In this document: one piece after another, positions 1 to 7,109 of the stretch
Layout: each line of letters opens with the position of its first letter
Position numbering within the stretch: position 1 is the stretch's first letter
Source of the DNA: JANOQP01 sp044227705
Lineage (GTDB): Bacteria; Bacteroidota; Bacteroidia; Chitinophagales; Saprospiraceae
Direction: 5' to 3'
DNA: 23,459 nucleotides
Assembly (NCBI GenBank): GCA_044227705.1
Contig: JBGAWE010000053.1
Location: 1-23,459 of the forward strand
Position numbers and translations under genes: made by a program
Notes under the pieces: generated by a model
The model's database searches: none
What the model was told of the DNA's origin: nothing
Seen by the model: only the letters and a program-made list of their open reading frames with translations

Positions 1-4
1 GGCG

Positions 5-997
5 ATGGGTTTCCTGTTCCCACTCGTCTTTTTCGGGCAGAACCTCGGCGGCGGGCTGGCCGCCTACCTGCCGACGTGGTTCTTCTCGACCGGCTTCGTC
101 ACGGCCATCTGGTTTCTCTGCCGCGCCCTGTGGGTGGGCTTTTTCGAAAAATTCCCCGACGACGAGCGGCGGCGGCTGATGGTCTCCATCCCGGTTCTCC
201 TCGTTGCGCCCGCGCTTTTCTCGGTGTTTTTGCACTGGGTTTTGGGCAAGGCCGGGGCGCCGTGCCCGTTCAGCACCTCTAATTTTCAAGAGGTCGTCTC
301 CAGCCTCTTCGGCACGGTCATGGTCGTGGGGAACTACGAGGCGGCCCACTTTTTCAGCCGTTTCCGCTCGGCGGAGATTGAAAACGAGCGCCTCCGCCGC
401 GCCACGATGCAGGCCCAGCTCGACGGGTTGCGGCAGCAGGTCAACCCGCACTTCCTATTCAACTCGTTGAACACGCTCGCCGCGCTCATCCCGGAGGACA
501 CGCCGAGGGCCGTCAAGTTTGTGGAGAAGATGGCGAAGGTCTACCGCTACCTCCTCGACCTTGGCGAGGGCGAACTTGTTGAGTTTCGCGAGGAAATTGC
601 GTTCACGGAGAACTACGTCTACCTGTTGAAGGAAAGATTTGGGGAGAACATCCTCATCTCGCTCGACATCCCCGAGGAGCTTCGCGGCCACCGGCTCCCA
701 CCGTTGACCCTCCAAATTCTCGTCGAGAATGCGGTGAAGCACAACGTGATCTCCGCTGCCCGGCCGCTAAAAATCGAGGTTTTCGCAGAGAAAAGCGGCC
801 GAGTCGTGGTGAAAAACAACCTCCAGACAAAGGCCCGCCTACCCAACTCGCCGGGCAAGGGGCTGGAGAACGTGCAGGCCCGCTACGCCTTTTTCACCGA
901 CAAGAAGGTGGACGTTTTGGAAACGGCGGACGAGTTCATCGTCCTCTTCCCGCTCGTCGAGGCGATGAAGCTTTCTGAAAAACCCGTTGCCCGATGA
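5..997 (+). CDS. LytS-type sensor histidine kinase (start may lie upstream of window)
   Basis: Membrane sensor kinase that phosphorylates the LytTR regulator encoded immediately downstream. The N-terminal ~115 residues hold several hydrophobic segments (about 1-20, 24-45, 58-80, 98-115). A short linker helix (121-140) leads to the His_kinase (PF06580) H-box LRQQVNPHFLFNSLNTL, with the phospho-acceptor His near residue 149. The N-box ENAVKHN lies at 241-247 and the G-box GKGLENV at 284-290, so the ATP-binding lid is intact. LytS-type kinases of this phylum are usually about 340-370 aa with four N-terminal helices. This frame is open to the left window edge, so the true start and a first helix may be missing. 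The 3' end overlaps the regulator by 4 bp (ATGA), which indicates translational coupling. The signal it senses cannot be told from the sequence. Confidence 0.9.
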   Translation: MGFLFPLVFFGQNLGGGLAAYLPTWFFSTGFVTAIWFLCRALWVGFFEKFPDDERRRLMVSIPVLLVAPALFSVFLHWVLGKAGAPCPFSTSNFQEVVSSLFGTVMVVGNYEAAHFFSRFRSAEIENERLRRATMQAQLDGLRQQVNPHFLFNSLNTLAALIPEDTPRAVKFVEKMAKVYRYLLDLGEGELVEFREEIAFTENYVYLLKERFGENILISLDIPEELRGHRLPPLTLQILVENAVKHNVISAARPLKIEVFAEKSGRVVVKNNLQTKARLPNSPGKGLENVQARYAFFTDKKVDVLETADEFIVLFPLVEAMKLSEKPVAR

Positions 998-1767
998 AAT
1001 TCCTCATCATCGAAGACGAGGCCCCGGCAGCCCGCCGCCTCGCCAGTCTGGTTCAATCCGCCCGCCCGCAGGCCTCGCTGCTCGGCCCGGTCGACAGCAT
1101 CGAGTCAGCCGTCGAGTTTTTGGGAAACAACCCTGCGCCCGACCTGATTTTCATGGACATCCACCTCGCTGACGGCTTGAGCTTCGAGGTTTTTTCAAAA
1201 ACGACCGTCGCCGCGCCGGTCATTTTCACGACGGCCTACGACCAGTACATGATGCAGGCGTTCAAGGTCCACTCGGTCGACTACCTGTTGAAACCCATCG
1301 GCGAGGAGGAGCTTTGGGCGGCGCTCGACAAGTTCGACCGGCATTTTTTGAGAGCAAAAACCGGTGGACAGGATGCCATGCCAGACCCGCTCTTTTTGGA
1401 AAAGATGCTGCAAGGGCTGCAAAAACCGGCCTTCAAAGAGCGCTTTTTGATAAAAACCGGCCCGACGCTCGGCTACCTGCCGGTCGGCGACATCGCCTAT
1501 TTCTTCTCGGAGGACTCGCTCACGTTCGCCCAGTCGGCCGAGCGCCGCTTCGTCCTCGACCAGCCGCTCGACCAGATCGAGGCGATGCTCGACCCGTCGC
1601 GGTTTTTCCGAATCAACCGAAAGCAGATCGTGAGCATCGGCGCGGTCTCCAAAATCCACACGCACCTCAACGGTCGGCTCAAGCTCGACCTCGCGCCGCG
1701 CACCTCGGAGGAGGTCTTCGTCAGCCGGGAGCGGGTTTCTGATTTCAAAAGCTGGCTCGACCGATAG
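994..1767 (+). CDS. LytTR-family response regulator
   Basis: Cytoplasmic DNA-binding response regulator, partner of the overlapping LytS-type kinase. An N-terminal receiver domain (1-~120) carries the acidic pocket IEDE (6-9), phospho-acceptor Asp55 in FMDIH, switch Thr80 and Lys100 in LLKPIG. A linker leads to a C-terminal LytTR DNA-binding domain (about 148-255) that includes the family signature FFRINRKQIVSI. The length of 257 aa is normal for the LytR/AlgR class. The start is fixed by the ATGA overlap with the kinase. Family members act on extracellular polysaccharide, cell-wall or motility genes, but no target is visible here. It ends 8 nt from the convergent HEXXH gene with no obvious terminator between them. 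Confidence 0.93.
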   Translation: MKFLIIEDEAPAARRLASLVQSARPQASLLGPVDSIESAVEFLGNNPAPDLIFMDIHLADGLSFEVFSKTTVAAPVIFTTAYDQYMMQAFKVHSVDYLLKPIGEEELWAALDKFDRHFLRAKTGGQDAMPDPLFLEKMLQGLQKPAFKERFLIKTGPTLGYLPVGDIAYFFSEDSLTFAQSAERRFVLDQPLDQIEAMLDPSRFFRINRKQIVSIGAVSKIHTHLNGRLKLDLAPRTSEEVFVSRERVSDFKSWLDR

Positions 1768-1775
1768 GGGAAACG

Positions 1776-2327
1776 TCACCACCGCCCCGCCCGCATCTCC
1801 TCGATGAATGGCGCGAACTCCGCCAGCCGCTCCCCTCTCCCACCCCGCGTTGCTTCGATGAAAAAATGCTCGACGAGCTGCGCCTGCGCCTCGCGGTTGA
1901 GGTCGGAGAAGCGGCCGCCGCGCTGGGTTTGCTCGCAGAGCGGGCAGTCTTTTTCAAAATCATAAGCCGCGCCGCCGTGCTCCCATTGGGCCAAAAGGGC
2001 CTCCGGCGCGTACCTCGCCCCGACCGCCTCGAACTGCGCGACATGGGCCAGTTCGTGAATCAGGACATTGAGCCGCTCCGACCTTTCCGGGTAGTGGATG
2101 ATCCGGAAACTGGCCAGTGCCCGCCCGCCGCTCAACCGGCAGAGGCGCGAGTTTTCCTGCAGCCAGACTTTATCAAAAGGGATTTGCCCATCGGCGAAGA
2201 CCAGTCGGGCGGCCGCGATTTCATGGGCCGTCAGCCGCCGGGGCCTGAAGATTTTCACCCAAAAAAAGCAGGCCGCCCGCCAGATGCCGAGCTTTTCGAA
2301 GGCTTGGAAAAAGAGGACAAAGAGCAT
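1776..2327 (-). CDS. Small HEXXH putative zinc metallopeptidase coupled to rel
   Basis: A 183-aa protein with the zinc-peptidase motif HELAH at residues 91-95. A downstream acidic helix, LNREAQAQLVEHFF (143-156), offers Glu146 as a possible third ligand, a gluzincin-like arrangement. Residues 31-60 (RRLTAHEIAAARLVFADG...) and the segment GARYAPEALLAQ...GGAAYDFE after the active site resemble the small metallopeptidase-like proteins often annotated as 'vgr-related' in proteobacteria. I make that link from memory of the pattern. The N-terminus (1-27) is hydrophobic and aromatic and may be a membrane anchor rather than a cleaved signal. The gene starts 3 nt after the rel stop codon, with GGAGG 8 nt before its ATG, so it is probably translated from the rel transcript. 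Its substrate is unknown. Confidence 0.75.
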   Translation of the reverse strand: MLFVLFFQAFEKLGIWRAACFFWVKIFRPRRLTAHEIAAARLVFADGQIPFDKVWLQENSRLCRLSGGRALASFRIIHYPERSERLNVLIHELAHVAQFEAVGARYAPEALLAQWEHGGAAYDFEKDCPLCEQTQRGGRFSDLNREAQAQLVEHFFIEATRGGRGERLAEFAPFIEEMRAGRW

Positions 2328-2330
2328 TTC

Positions 2331-4547
2331 CTATTCCTCCGCCCTTTTCACCATGGTGACGCCGTCGAGGCCCTTGATGGCGTGGATGGCCATGTTCACC
2401 TGGTTGACGGAGTTGACGACGAGGCCGATTTTGGCCTCGAAGGTGCCCTCGACGCCGCTGATGGCCATGGAGCGGATGTTCAGCCCGAGGTCGCTCGAGA
2501 TGTGGCGAGAGAGGCGCTCGATGACGCCCTTGCCCGAGTCGATCCCTTTGACGGTCAGCTCGACGACGTAGTCGGAACCGGTCAGCTCGCCCCAGCTCGC
2601 CTGGAGGATCCGATAGCTGTAGTTGGCCATCAAATTGGTGGCGTTCTGGCAGGTGACGCGGTGGATTTTGGCCCCTCCGCTGCTCGTGAAGGCGAAAATC
2701 GGGTCGCCCTTGATGGGGTTGCAGCACGAGGCGAGGGTGTAGTTGTAGAAGGTGCCGGGGTCGCCGTTAATGACGATTTGCGGCGGCGGCGTGTGCGAGG
2801 CGCCCTTTTTCGGGGCGGGCATCGGGCCAGGCTCCTTGTCCTTTATCGGTACGAGCTTCCCTGCGGCCACCTTGAACGGCTTGAGCAGGCTGGAGAGCGA
2901 GGTCTTCTCTTTGGCCAGTTCGAGGAAAAGCTCGATGCGGCTCGAAAAACCGTGCTTCTTGGCCAGCAGGTCGGCGCCCGAGTCGAAGTCGGCCTTCAGT
3001 TGGCCGAGCTTTCTTTCCACCAGCTCCTTTCCGATTTCGCCCGCCTTGCGCAGGTCGTCCTTGAGCGAGGAGCGGATTTTGCTCCGCGCTTTCCCGGTTT
3101 TGACAAACCGCAGCCAGTCCTCGGTCGGCTTGGCGTGCGGGCTGGTCTTCACCTCGACGCGGTCGCCGGTCTTGAGCGGCGTTCCGAGCGGGACTATTTC
3201 GTTGTTGACGAGGATGGCCACCGTCCGCGCTCCGATGTTGGAGTGGATGGCGAAGGCGAAGTCGAGCGCCGTCGCGCCGTCGGGCAGCGTGATGAACTGG
3301 CCCTTTGGGGTGATGACGCGGATCTCGTCCTGGAAGAAGTTGCCCTGCAGGTCGTTGAGCTTCTCGACGGCACTCGAGGACGAGGTCTCGAGAGTCTCGC
3401 GCACGTTGTCGAGCCACTTTTCGAACGAATTGTCGTTCGTCCCGCTCACGCCCTTGTACTTCCAGTGGGCCGCGAAGCCGCGCTCGGCCACCTCATCCAT
3501 GCGCTCGGAGCGGATTTGCACCTCGACCGACTTGCCCGCCGGGCCGATGACCGTCGTGTGGAGCGACTCGTAGCCGTTGGACTTTGGGTTGGAGATGAGG
3601 TCCTTCCACCGCTCGGGGATGGGCGTGTAGAAATCGGTGACTATGGAGTAGATGAAAAAGCAGATTTTCTTCTCGTCGGCCTTCGGCACGTCGACGATGA
3701 TGCGGACAGCGAACAGGTCGTAGATATCCTCGAAGCGCGTCCCTTGCTTTTTTTGGAGCTTGTTCCAGATGGAGTAGATGCTCTTGACGCGCCCCGAGAT
3801 TCGGTACGGGACGCCGAGCGTGTCGATGGCCTCGGTGAGCGGGCGGGTGAAGTCGTTGATGTAGGCGTTGCGCTCGCGCAGGGAGCTCTCGAGCTTGAGG
3901 ACGAGGTCGTAGTAGTCGTCGGGCCGGTTGATGCGCAGGCAGATGTCCTGAAACTCCGTCTTGATTGCGTTGAGGCCGAGCCGGTGGGCAAGCGGGGCGT
4001 AGACGAACTCTGTCTCGGCGGCAATTTTGCGCTGCTTGTCCTCCTTCATCCCCTTGATGGTCCGCAGGTTGTGCAGCCGGTCGGCCATCTTGATGAGCAC
4101 GACACGGACGTCGAAAAGCATGGAGGTGAGGACTTTCAAGAAATTCTCGGCCTGCGCACTTTCGGCCTTGTGCAGCCCGTCGAGCTTCGTCAACCCGTCG
4201 ACGATGAGGCGGACGACCGGGCCGAACTTTTCTCCAACCTCGTCGAGCGTCACCTCGGTGTCCTCCACGACGTCGTGCAAAAGGGCACAGACGACGGCCG
4301 TCGGCCCCAGCCCGATCTCCTCGACGCAAATCCGCGCCACCTCGATGGGGTGCAGGATGTACGGCTCGCCGGTCTTGCGCCGCTGCCCCGCGTGGGATGC
4401 CACGCCCAGCTCGAAGGCGAGGCGGATTTGCTCCGCGTCCTCCTCCGAGAGGGGCGACTTGAAGCCTTTGAGCAAGTTTTGGTAGGCACGCTCGATGAGG
4501 ACCTGATCCTCGTCTTCTCGTTCCATGATGGCGGTGGGCATGTCCAT
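2331..4547 (-). CDS. rel: Bifunctional (p)ppGpp synthetase/hydrolase (RelA/SpoT family)
   Basis: Long Rel enzyme that makes and degrades the stringent-response alarmone (p)ppGpp. It is 738 aa, the normal length. The HD hydrolase domain is intact: His52, HP at 66-67, the HDVVED motif at 91-96 and MADRLHNLRT at 154-163. The synthetase domain follows (GRVKSIYSIWNKLQKK 252-267, EDIYDLFAVRII 273-284, GYESLHTTV 325-333). Its substrate-loop motif is RWKD (313-316), the RxKD type typical of bifunctional Rel/SpoT rather than the ExDD of RelA-only synthetases. A TGS domain (about 408-470), a zinc-finger/RIS region with SCCNPIKGD and a C-terminal ACT domain complete it. A TAGTTTTG promoter box lies 27 nt upstream of the start. 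The HEXXH gene follows after 3 nt and probably shares its transcript. Confidence 0.97.
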   Translation of the reverse strand: MDMPTAIMEREDEDQVLIERAYQNLLKGFKSPLSEEDAEQIRLAFELGVASHAGQRRKTGEPYILHPIEVARICVEEIGLGPTAVVCALLHDVVEDTEVTLDEVGEKFGPVVRLIVDGLTKLDGLHKAESAQAENFLKVLTSMLFDVRVVLIKMADRLHNLRTIKGMKEDKQRKIAAETEFVYAPLAHRLGLNAIKTEFQDICLRINRPDDYYDLVLKLESSLRERNAYINDFTRPLTEAIDTLGVPYRISGRVKSIYSIWNKLQKKQGTRFEDIYDLFAVRIIVDVPKADEKKICFFIYSIVTDFYTPIPERWKDLISNPKSNGYESLHTTVIGPAGKSVEVQIRSERMDEVAERGFAAHWKYKGVSGTNDNSFEKWLDNVRETLETSSSSAVEKLNDLQGNFFQDEIRVITPKGQFITLPDGATALDFAFAIHSNIGARTVAILVNNEIVPLGTPLKTGDRVEVKTSPHAKPTEDWLRFVKTGKARSKIRSSLKDDLRKAGEIGKELVERKLGQLKADFDSGADLLAKKHGFSSRIELFLELAKEKTSLSSLLKPFKVAAGKLVPIKDKEPGPMPAPKKGASHTPPPQIVINGDPGTFYNYTLASCCNPIKGDPIFAFTSSGGAKIHRVTCQNATNLMANYSYRILQASWGELTGSDYVVELTVKGIDSGKGVIERLSRHISSDLGLNIRSMAISGVEGTFEAKIGLVVNSVNQVNMAIHAIKGLDGVTMVKRAEE
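2336..2340 (-). promoter_or_regulatory. Shine-Dalgarno sequence for the HEXXH gene
   Basis: GGAGG on the minus strand lies 8 nt before the ATG at 2327, inside the last codons of rel. This stands out because most starts in this window lack a Shine-Dalgarno match, as is usual for Bacteroidota. It supports both the chosen start and translational coupling to rel. Confidence 0.6.
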
Positions 4548-4574
4548 TTCCGGGCCTTTTTTCTGAAAATCCTA

Positions 4575-4582
4575 CAAAACTA
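4575..4582 (-). promoter_or_regulatory. Candidate -7 promoter box for rel
   Basis: TAGTTTTG on the minus strand matches the Bacteroidota -7 consensus TAnnTTTG exactly and lies 27 nt before the rel ATG. I did not find a clear -33 TTTG at the usual spacing. Upstream is a short palindrome, CTCGCC-G-GGCGAG (about 4589-4601), of unknown meaning. Confidence 0.5.
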
Positions 4583-4655
4583 CGCCCTCTCGCCGGGCGA
4601 GGTTTCCCTTTTCGGAAATTTGGAAGGCGTTTTCAGGTTTTGACGGATGACCAAA

Positions 4656-4663
4656 TACTTTTG
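4656..4663 (+). promoter_or_regulatory. Candidate -7 promoter box for the tRNA-Leu/tig unit
   Basis: TACTTTTG is an exact TAnnTTTG match that ends 10 nt before the first tRNA base, as expected for a tRNA promoter. A TTTG lies upstream at 4639-4642, but its spacing of 13 nt is short. This box probably also drives the trigger factor gene, because I see no terminator between the tRNA and tig. Confidence 0.55.
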
Positions 4664-4673
4664 CCCGCTTTTT

Positions 4674-4755
4674 CGGGGATTGGGGAAATTGGTAGACGTA
4701 CCAGACTTAGGATCTGGCGCCGCGAGGCATGAGAGTTCGAGTCTCTCCGCCCGCA
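4674..4755 (+). tRNA. tRNA-Leu (anticodon UAG), atypical 5' half, possibly pseudo
   Basis: The 3' two-thirds is a clear leucine tRNA. It has an anticodon stem CCAGA/TCTGG with loop CTTAGGA (anticodon UAG at 4708-4710) and a class II variable arm with a GCC-GCGA-GGC stem. A perfect T-arm GAGAG-TTCGAGT-CTCTC (4731-4747) and discriminator A at 4755 complete it, and no CCA is encoded. The D-loop AAATTGGTAGA is also normal for Leu. The 5' acceptor strand (4674-4680, CGGGGAT) pairs at only three of seven positions with the 3' strand CGCCCGC. The D-stem has one mismatch (G11 against G24) and one G-U pair. A -7 promoter box lies just upstream. It is either a decayed tRNA gene, one with an unusual structure, or a sequence containing errors. 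Confidence 0.7.
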
Positions 4756-4788
4756 CTTTTTGAGAACAGTTTTCTAAAAGAACAGACT

Positions 4789-6234
4789 ATGCCAACCGTC
4801 GAGCGCATCGACCACGCCGACCTGACGACGACTGTCAGCGTCCACGTCCCCAAAACGGAGATTGCCCCCGTCATCAAAAAAGAGCTGAACAAGCTGCAGA
4901 AGTCCGTCGCCATGAAAGGCTTCCGGCCGGGACAGACGCCGTTGCCGCTCGTCAAGAAAATGTACGGCTCCCGCCTCCTCGCCGAGACCCTCAACGAGAT
5001 GACCGTCGGCGAGCTGCAAAAGCACATCGACGAGGCCAAACTCGACATCATTTTCGCCCCGATTCCCTCTGAAAAGGAGTCGCGCCACCGCTTCGACATC
5101 AACGAACTGGAGGACTACACCTTCCACTTCGACCTCGCCCGCCAGCCGGAGTTCGAGTTGAAAGGCCTGTCGAAAGAGGACACCTACGAGAAGCTCGTCC
5201 CCTCCGATCTCGCCGATTTGATTGACATGGAAATCAAGGCCGCGACCCGCCGCCACGGCGAGCGCCTCAACCCGACCGACGGCATCGCCGACGAGGACGT
5301 GGTGAAAATCGCGGCCGTCGAACTGAACGACGACGGCTCGCCGAAAGAAGGCGGCGTGGTCACGACGATGTCGGCCTACATCCCGAACATCACCTCGCAG
5401 CCGCTGAGGACGCTCCTTTCCGACATGAAAACGGGCGACACCTTCCACTTCGACCCGCGCGAGCTCGACACGTTCACCAACGAGAAGCTCTACCGGAAGT
5501 ACATCCTCAACCTCGCCGACGGCGACGGGCGCGAGGTCGGCCACTATTTCGAGGGTCGCATCGAGGAGGTGTCTCGGCTCACGCCCGCCGAGGTCAACCA
5601 AGAGCTTTACGACAAGCACTTCGGCCCTGGCACCGTCTCTTCCGACGAGGAGGCACGGGGGATGTTCGGCGTCAACCTCATCCGTCACTTCAACACACAG
5701 GCCGAGGCCCTCTTGCTGCGCGACATGCAGGACCGCGTGCTCGACCTGACGGAAATCGGGCTGCCCGCCAATTTCATCAAAAGGTACCTCCTGCTCAACC
5801 AGCGGGAGGGCAACGAGGTCAGCCCGGAGCGCATCGACGCCTCGATGCCGGGGCTGCTGCGCACCTTCTCGTGGGACCTCATCCGCTCCCGAATCGAGGG
5901 CGAGGCGGGCATCGAGGTGATGGAGGAGGAAATCAAACAGGCCTTCATCAAGCGCGTCCACGGCTACTTCCAGGGCCAGACGGCGCACCTGCCCGAGGAC
6001 TTCGTGGAGAACACCGCCGCCCGCCTCATGGCCGACAAGGAGCAGCGCAAGGACGTGCGCGACAACATCCTCTACGACAAGCTCTTCACGGAGATGGCGG
6101 CGCGGGTGACCATCGTCGAGCGGCCGGTGCCGAGCGCGGAGATCTCCGAGCGCATCAAACTGGCCAACCAATCGGCCGGGGCGAGCAACGACGACATCCT
6201 CGACATCGAGGGCGGCGACGATTTCGAGGATTGA
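4789..6234 (+). CDS. tig: Trigger factor, ribosome-associated chaperone
   Basis: Cytosolic chaperone that binds the ribosome exit site and shields nascent chains. The 481-aa product carries the ribosome-binding signature as KGFRPGQTP (residues 43-51, against the GFRxGxxP consensus) in an N-terminal domain of about 150 residues. The central region (about 150-245) aligns only loosely with the FKBP-type PPIase insert, as is common in this phylum, so prolyl isomerase activity is doubtful. The helical substrate-cradle domain follows and ends in an acidic tail (DDILDIEGGDDFED). An upstream in-frame ATG at 4729 lies inside the tRNA, so the start at 4789 is preferred. It ends 15 nt before a strong terminator. 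Confidence 0.95.
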   Translation: MPTVERIDHADLTTTVSVHVPKTEIAPVIKKELNKLQKSVAMKGFRPGQTPLPLVKKMYGSRLLAETLNEMTVGELQKHIDEAKLDIIFAPIPSEKESRHRFDINELEDYTFHFDLARQPEFELKGLSKEDTYEKLVPSDLADLIDMEIKAATRRHGERLNPTDGIADEDVVKIAAVELNDDGSPKEGGVVTTMSAYIPNITSQPLRTLLSDMKTGDTFHFDPRELDTFTNEKLYRKYILNLADGDGREVGHYFEGRIEEVSRLTPAEVNQELYDKHFGPGTVSSDEEARGMFGVNLIRHFNTQAEALLLRDMQDRVLDLTEIGLPANFIKRYLLLNQREGNEVSPERIDASMPGLLRTFSWDLIRSRIEGEAGIEVMEEEIKQAFIKRVHGYFQGQTAHLPEDFVENTAARLMADKEQRKDVRDNILYDKLFTEMAARVTIVERPVPSAEISERIKLANQSAGASNDDILDIEGGDDFED

Positions 6235-6249
6235 TTTTCAATCACTTAT

Positions 6250-6297
6250 GGGCATAAAAAAACCTGTCGGCGGCAACCGGCAGGTTTTTTTGTGCCC
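6250..6297. terminator. Strong bidirectional intrinsic terminator
   Basis: Arms at 6250-6270 and 6277-6297 pair over 21 bp with two G-T pairs around a 6-nt loop. The core is CCTGTCGG/CCGGCAGG flanked by seven A on the left and seven T on the right. It therefore supplies a U-tract for tig on the plus strand and for the CCG-domain gene on the minus strand, and sits between the two stop codons. Confidence 0.93.
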
Positions 6298-6308
6298 AAA
6301 ACGGGGGT

Positions 6309-7088
6309 TTAAACCATGTTCTGCACAATCATCTCCGACAGGTCGAAGACCATCACGTCGTCCTGTTTCTCACGGGCCTTCATGCCGTCCTGCAGCATGG
6401 TGATGCAGAACGGGCAATTGGCCGCCACTGCCGTCGCGCCGGTCGAGAGGGCCTCGTCGGCGCGGGCGATGTTGATGCGCTGGTCGCCCGGCTCGTCCTC
6501 TTTCCACATCTGGGCTCCGCCCGCGCCGCAGCAGAGGCCGTTGGCGCGGCTCCTTTTCATTTCAACAAGGTCGACGTCGAGGGCCTCGAGGAGGGCGCGC
6601 GGGGCTTCGTAAACCTCGTTCGCCCGACCGAGATAGCAGGAGTCGTGGTAGGTGACGCGGCGGCCTTTGAAGGTTCCGCCGCCCGCCAGCCGCAGCCGCC
6701 CGTCGGCGATGAGCGACTGGAGAAACTGCGTGTGGTGGACGACCTCGTAATGCCCGCCGAGCGCGGGGTACTCGTTCTTCAAAGCGTTGAAACAGTGCGG
6801 GCAGGCGGTGACGAGCCTTTTCACGCCGTGCATCGAGAGCGTCTCGATGTTCATCGCGGCGGTCATCTGGAAAAGGAACTCGTTGCCGGCGCGGCGGGCC
6901 GGGTCGCCGGTGCAGCGCTCCTCGTTGCCGAGGATGGCAAATTTCACCCCGCACTTTTCGAGTATCTCGCAAAAGGCACGGGTCACGCGCTGCGCCCGGG
7001 CGTCGTAGCTGCCCGCGCAGCCGACCCAGAAGACGATTTCGGGGGTTTCGCCGGTGGCGGCGTAGTCGGCGATGGTTTTGATTGACAT
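6309..7088 (-). CDS. CCG-domain iron-sulfur oxidoreductase subunit (HdrB/GlcF-like)
   Basis: Soluble 259-aa protein with two cysteine-rich CCG (PF02754) motifs like those of heterodisulfide reductase HdrB and glycolate oxidase GlcF. The first is Cys24, Cys59, Cys96-PH-Cys99, where the usual CC pair is Arg-Cys (ERCTGD). The second is complete: Cys151, Cys186-Cys187, Cys225-PF-Cys228. It probably forms an electron-transfer complex with the membrane 4Fe-4S protein encoded 21 nt upstream, and the two are probably cotranscribed. The physiological electron donor is not known from sequence. An Acyl-CoA dehydrogenase or lactate/glycolate partner is possible but none is encoded here. The gene ends 12 nt before the shared terminator. 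Confidence 0.88.
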   Translation of the reverse strand: MSIKTIADYAATGETPEIVFWVGCAGSYDARAQRVTRAFCEILEKCGVKFAILGNEERCTGDPARRAGNEFLFQMTAAMNIETLSMHGVKRLVTACPHCFNALKNEYPALGGHYEVVHHTQFLQSLIADGRLRLAGGGTFKGRRVTYHDSCYLGRANEVYEAPRALLEALDVDLVEMKRSRANGLCCGAGGAQMWKEDEPGDQRINIARADEALSTGATAVAANCPFCITMLQDGMKAREKQDDVMVFDLSEMIVQNMV

Positions 7089-7109
7089 AAAAGGTTGGCT
7101 TTCAATTGT

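Noticed and set aside
1866..4643. A 925-codon open frame antisense to rel
   Set aside because: It mirrors rel codon for codon, is extremely rich in Asp/Glu/Arg/Val as expected from reverse-reading GC-rich codons, and shows no domain, signal or promoter. The rel frame has every catalytic motif.
4729..4788. Upstream in-frame start for trigger factor
   Set aside because: The ATG lies inside the tRNA-Leu; family sequence begins at 4789.
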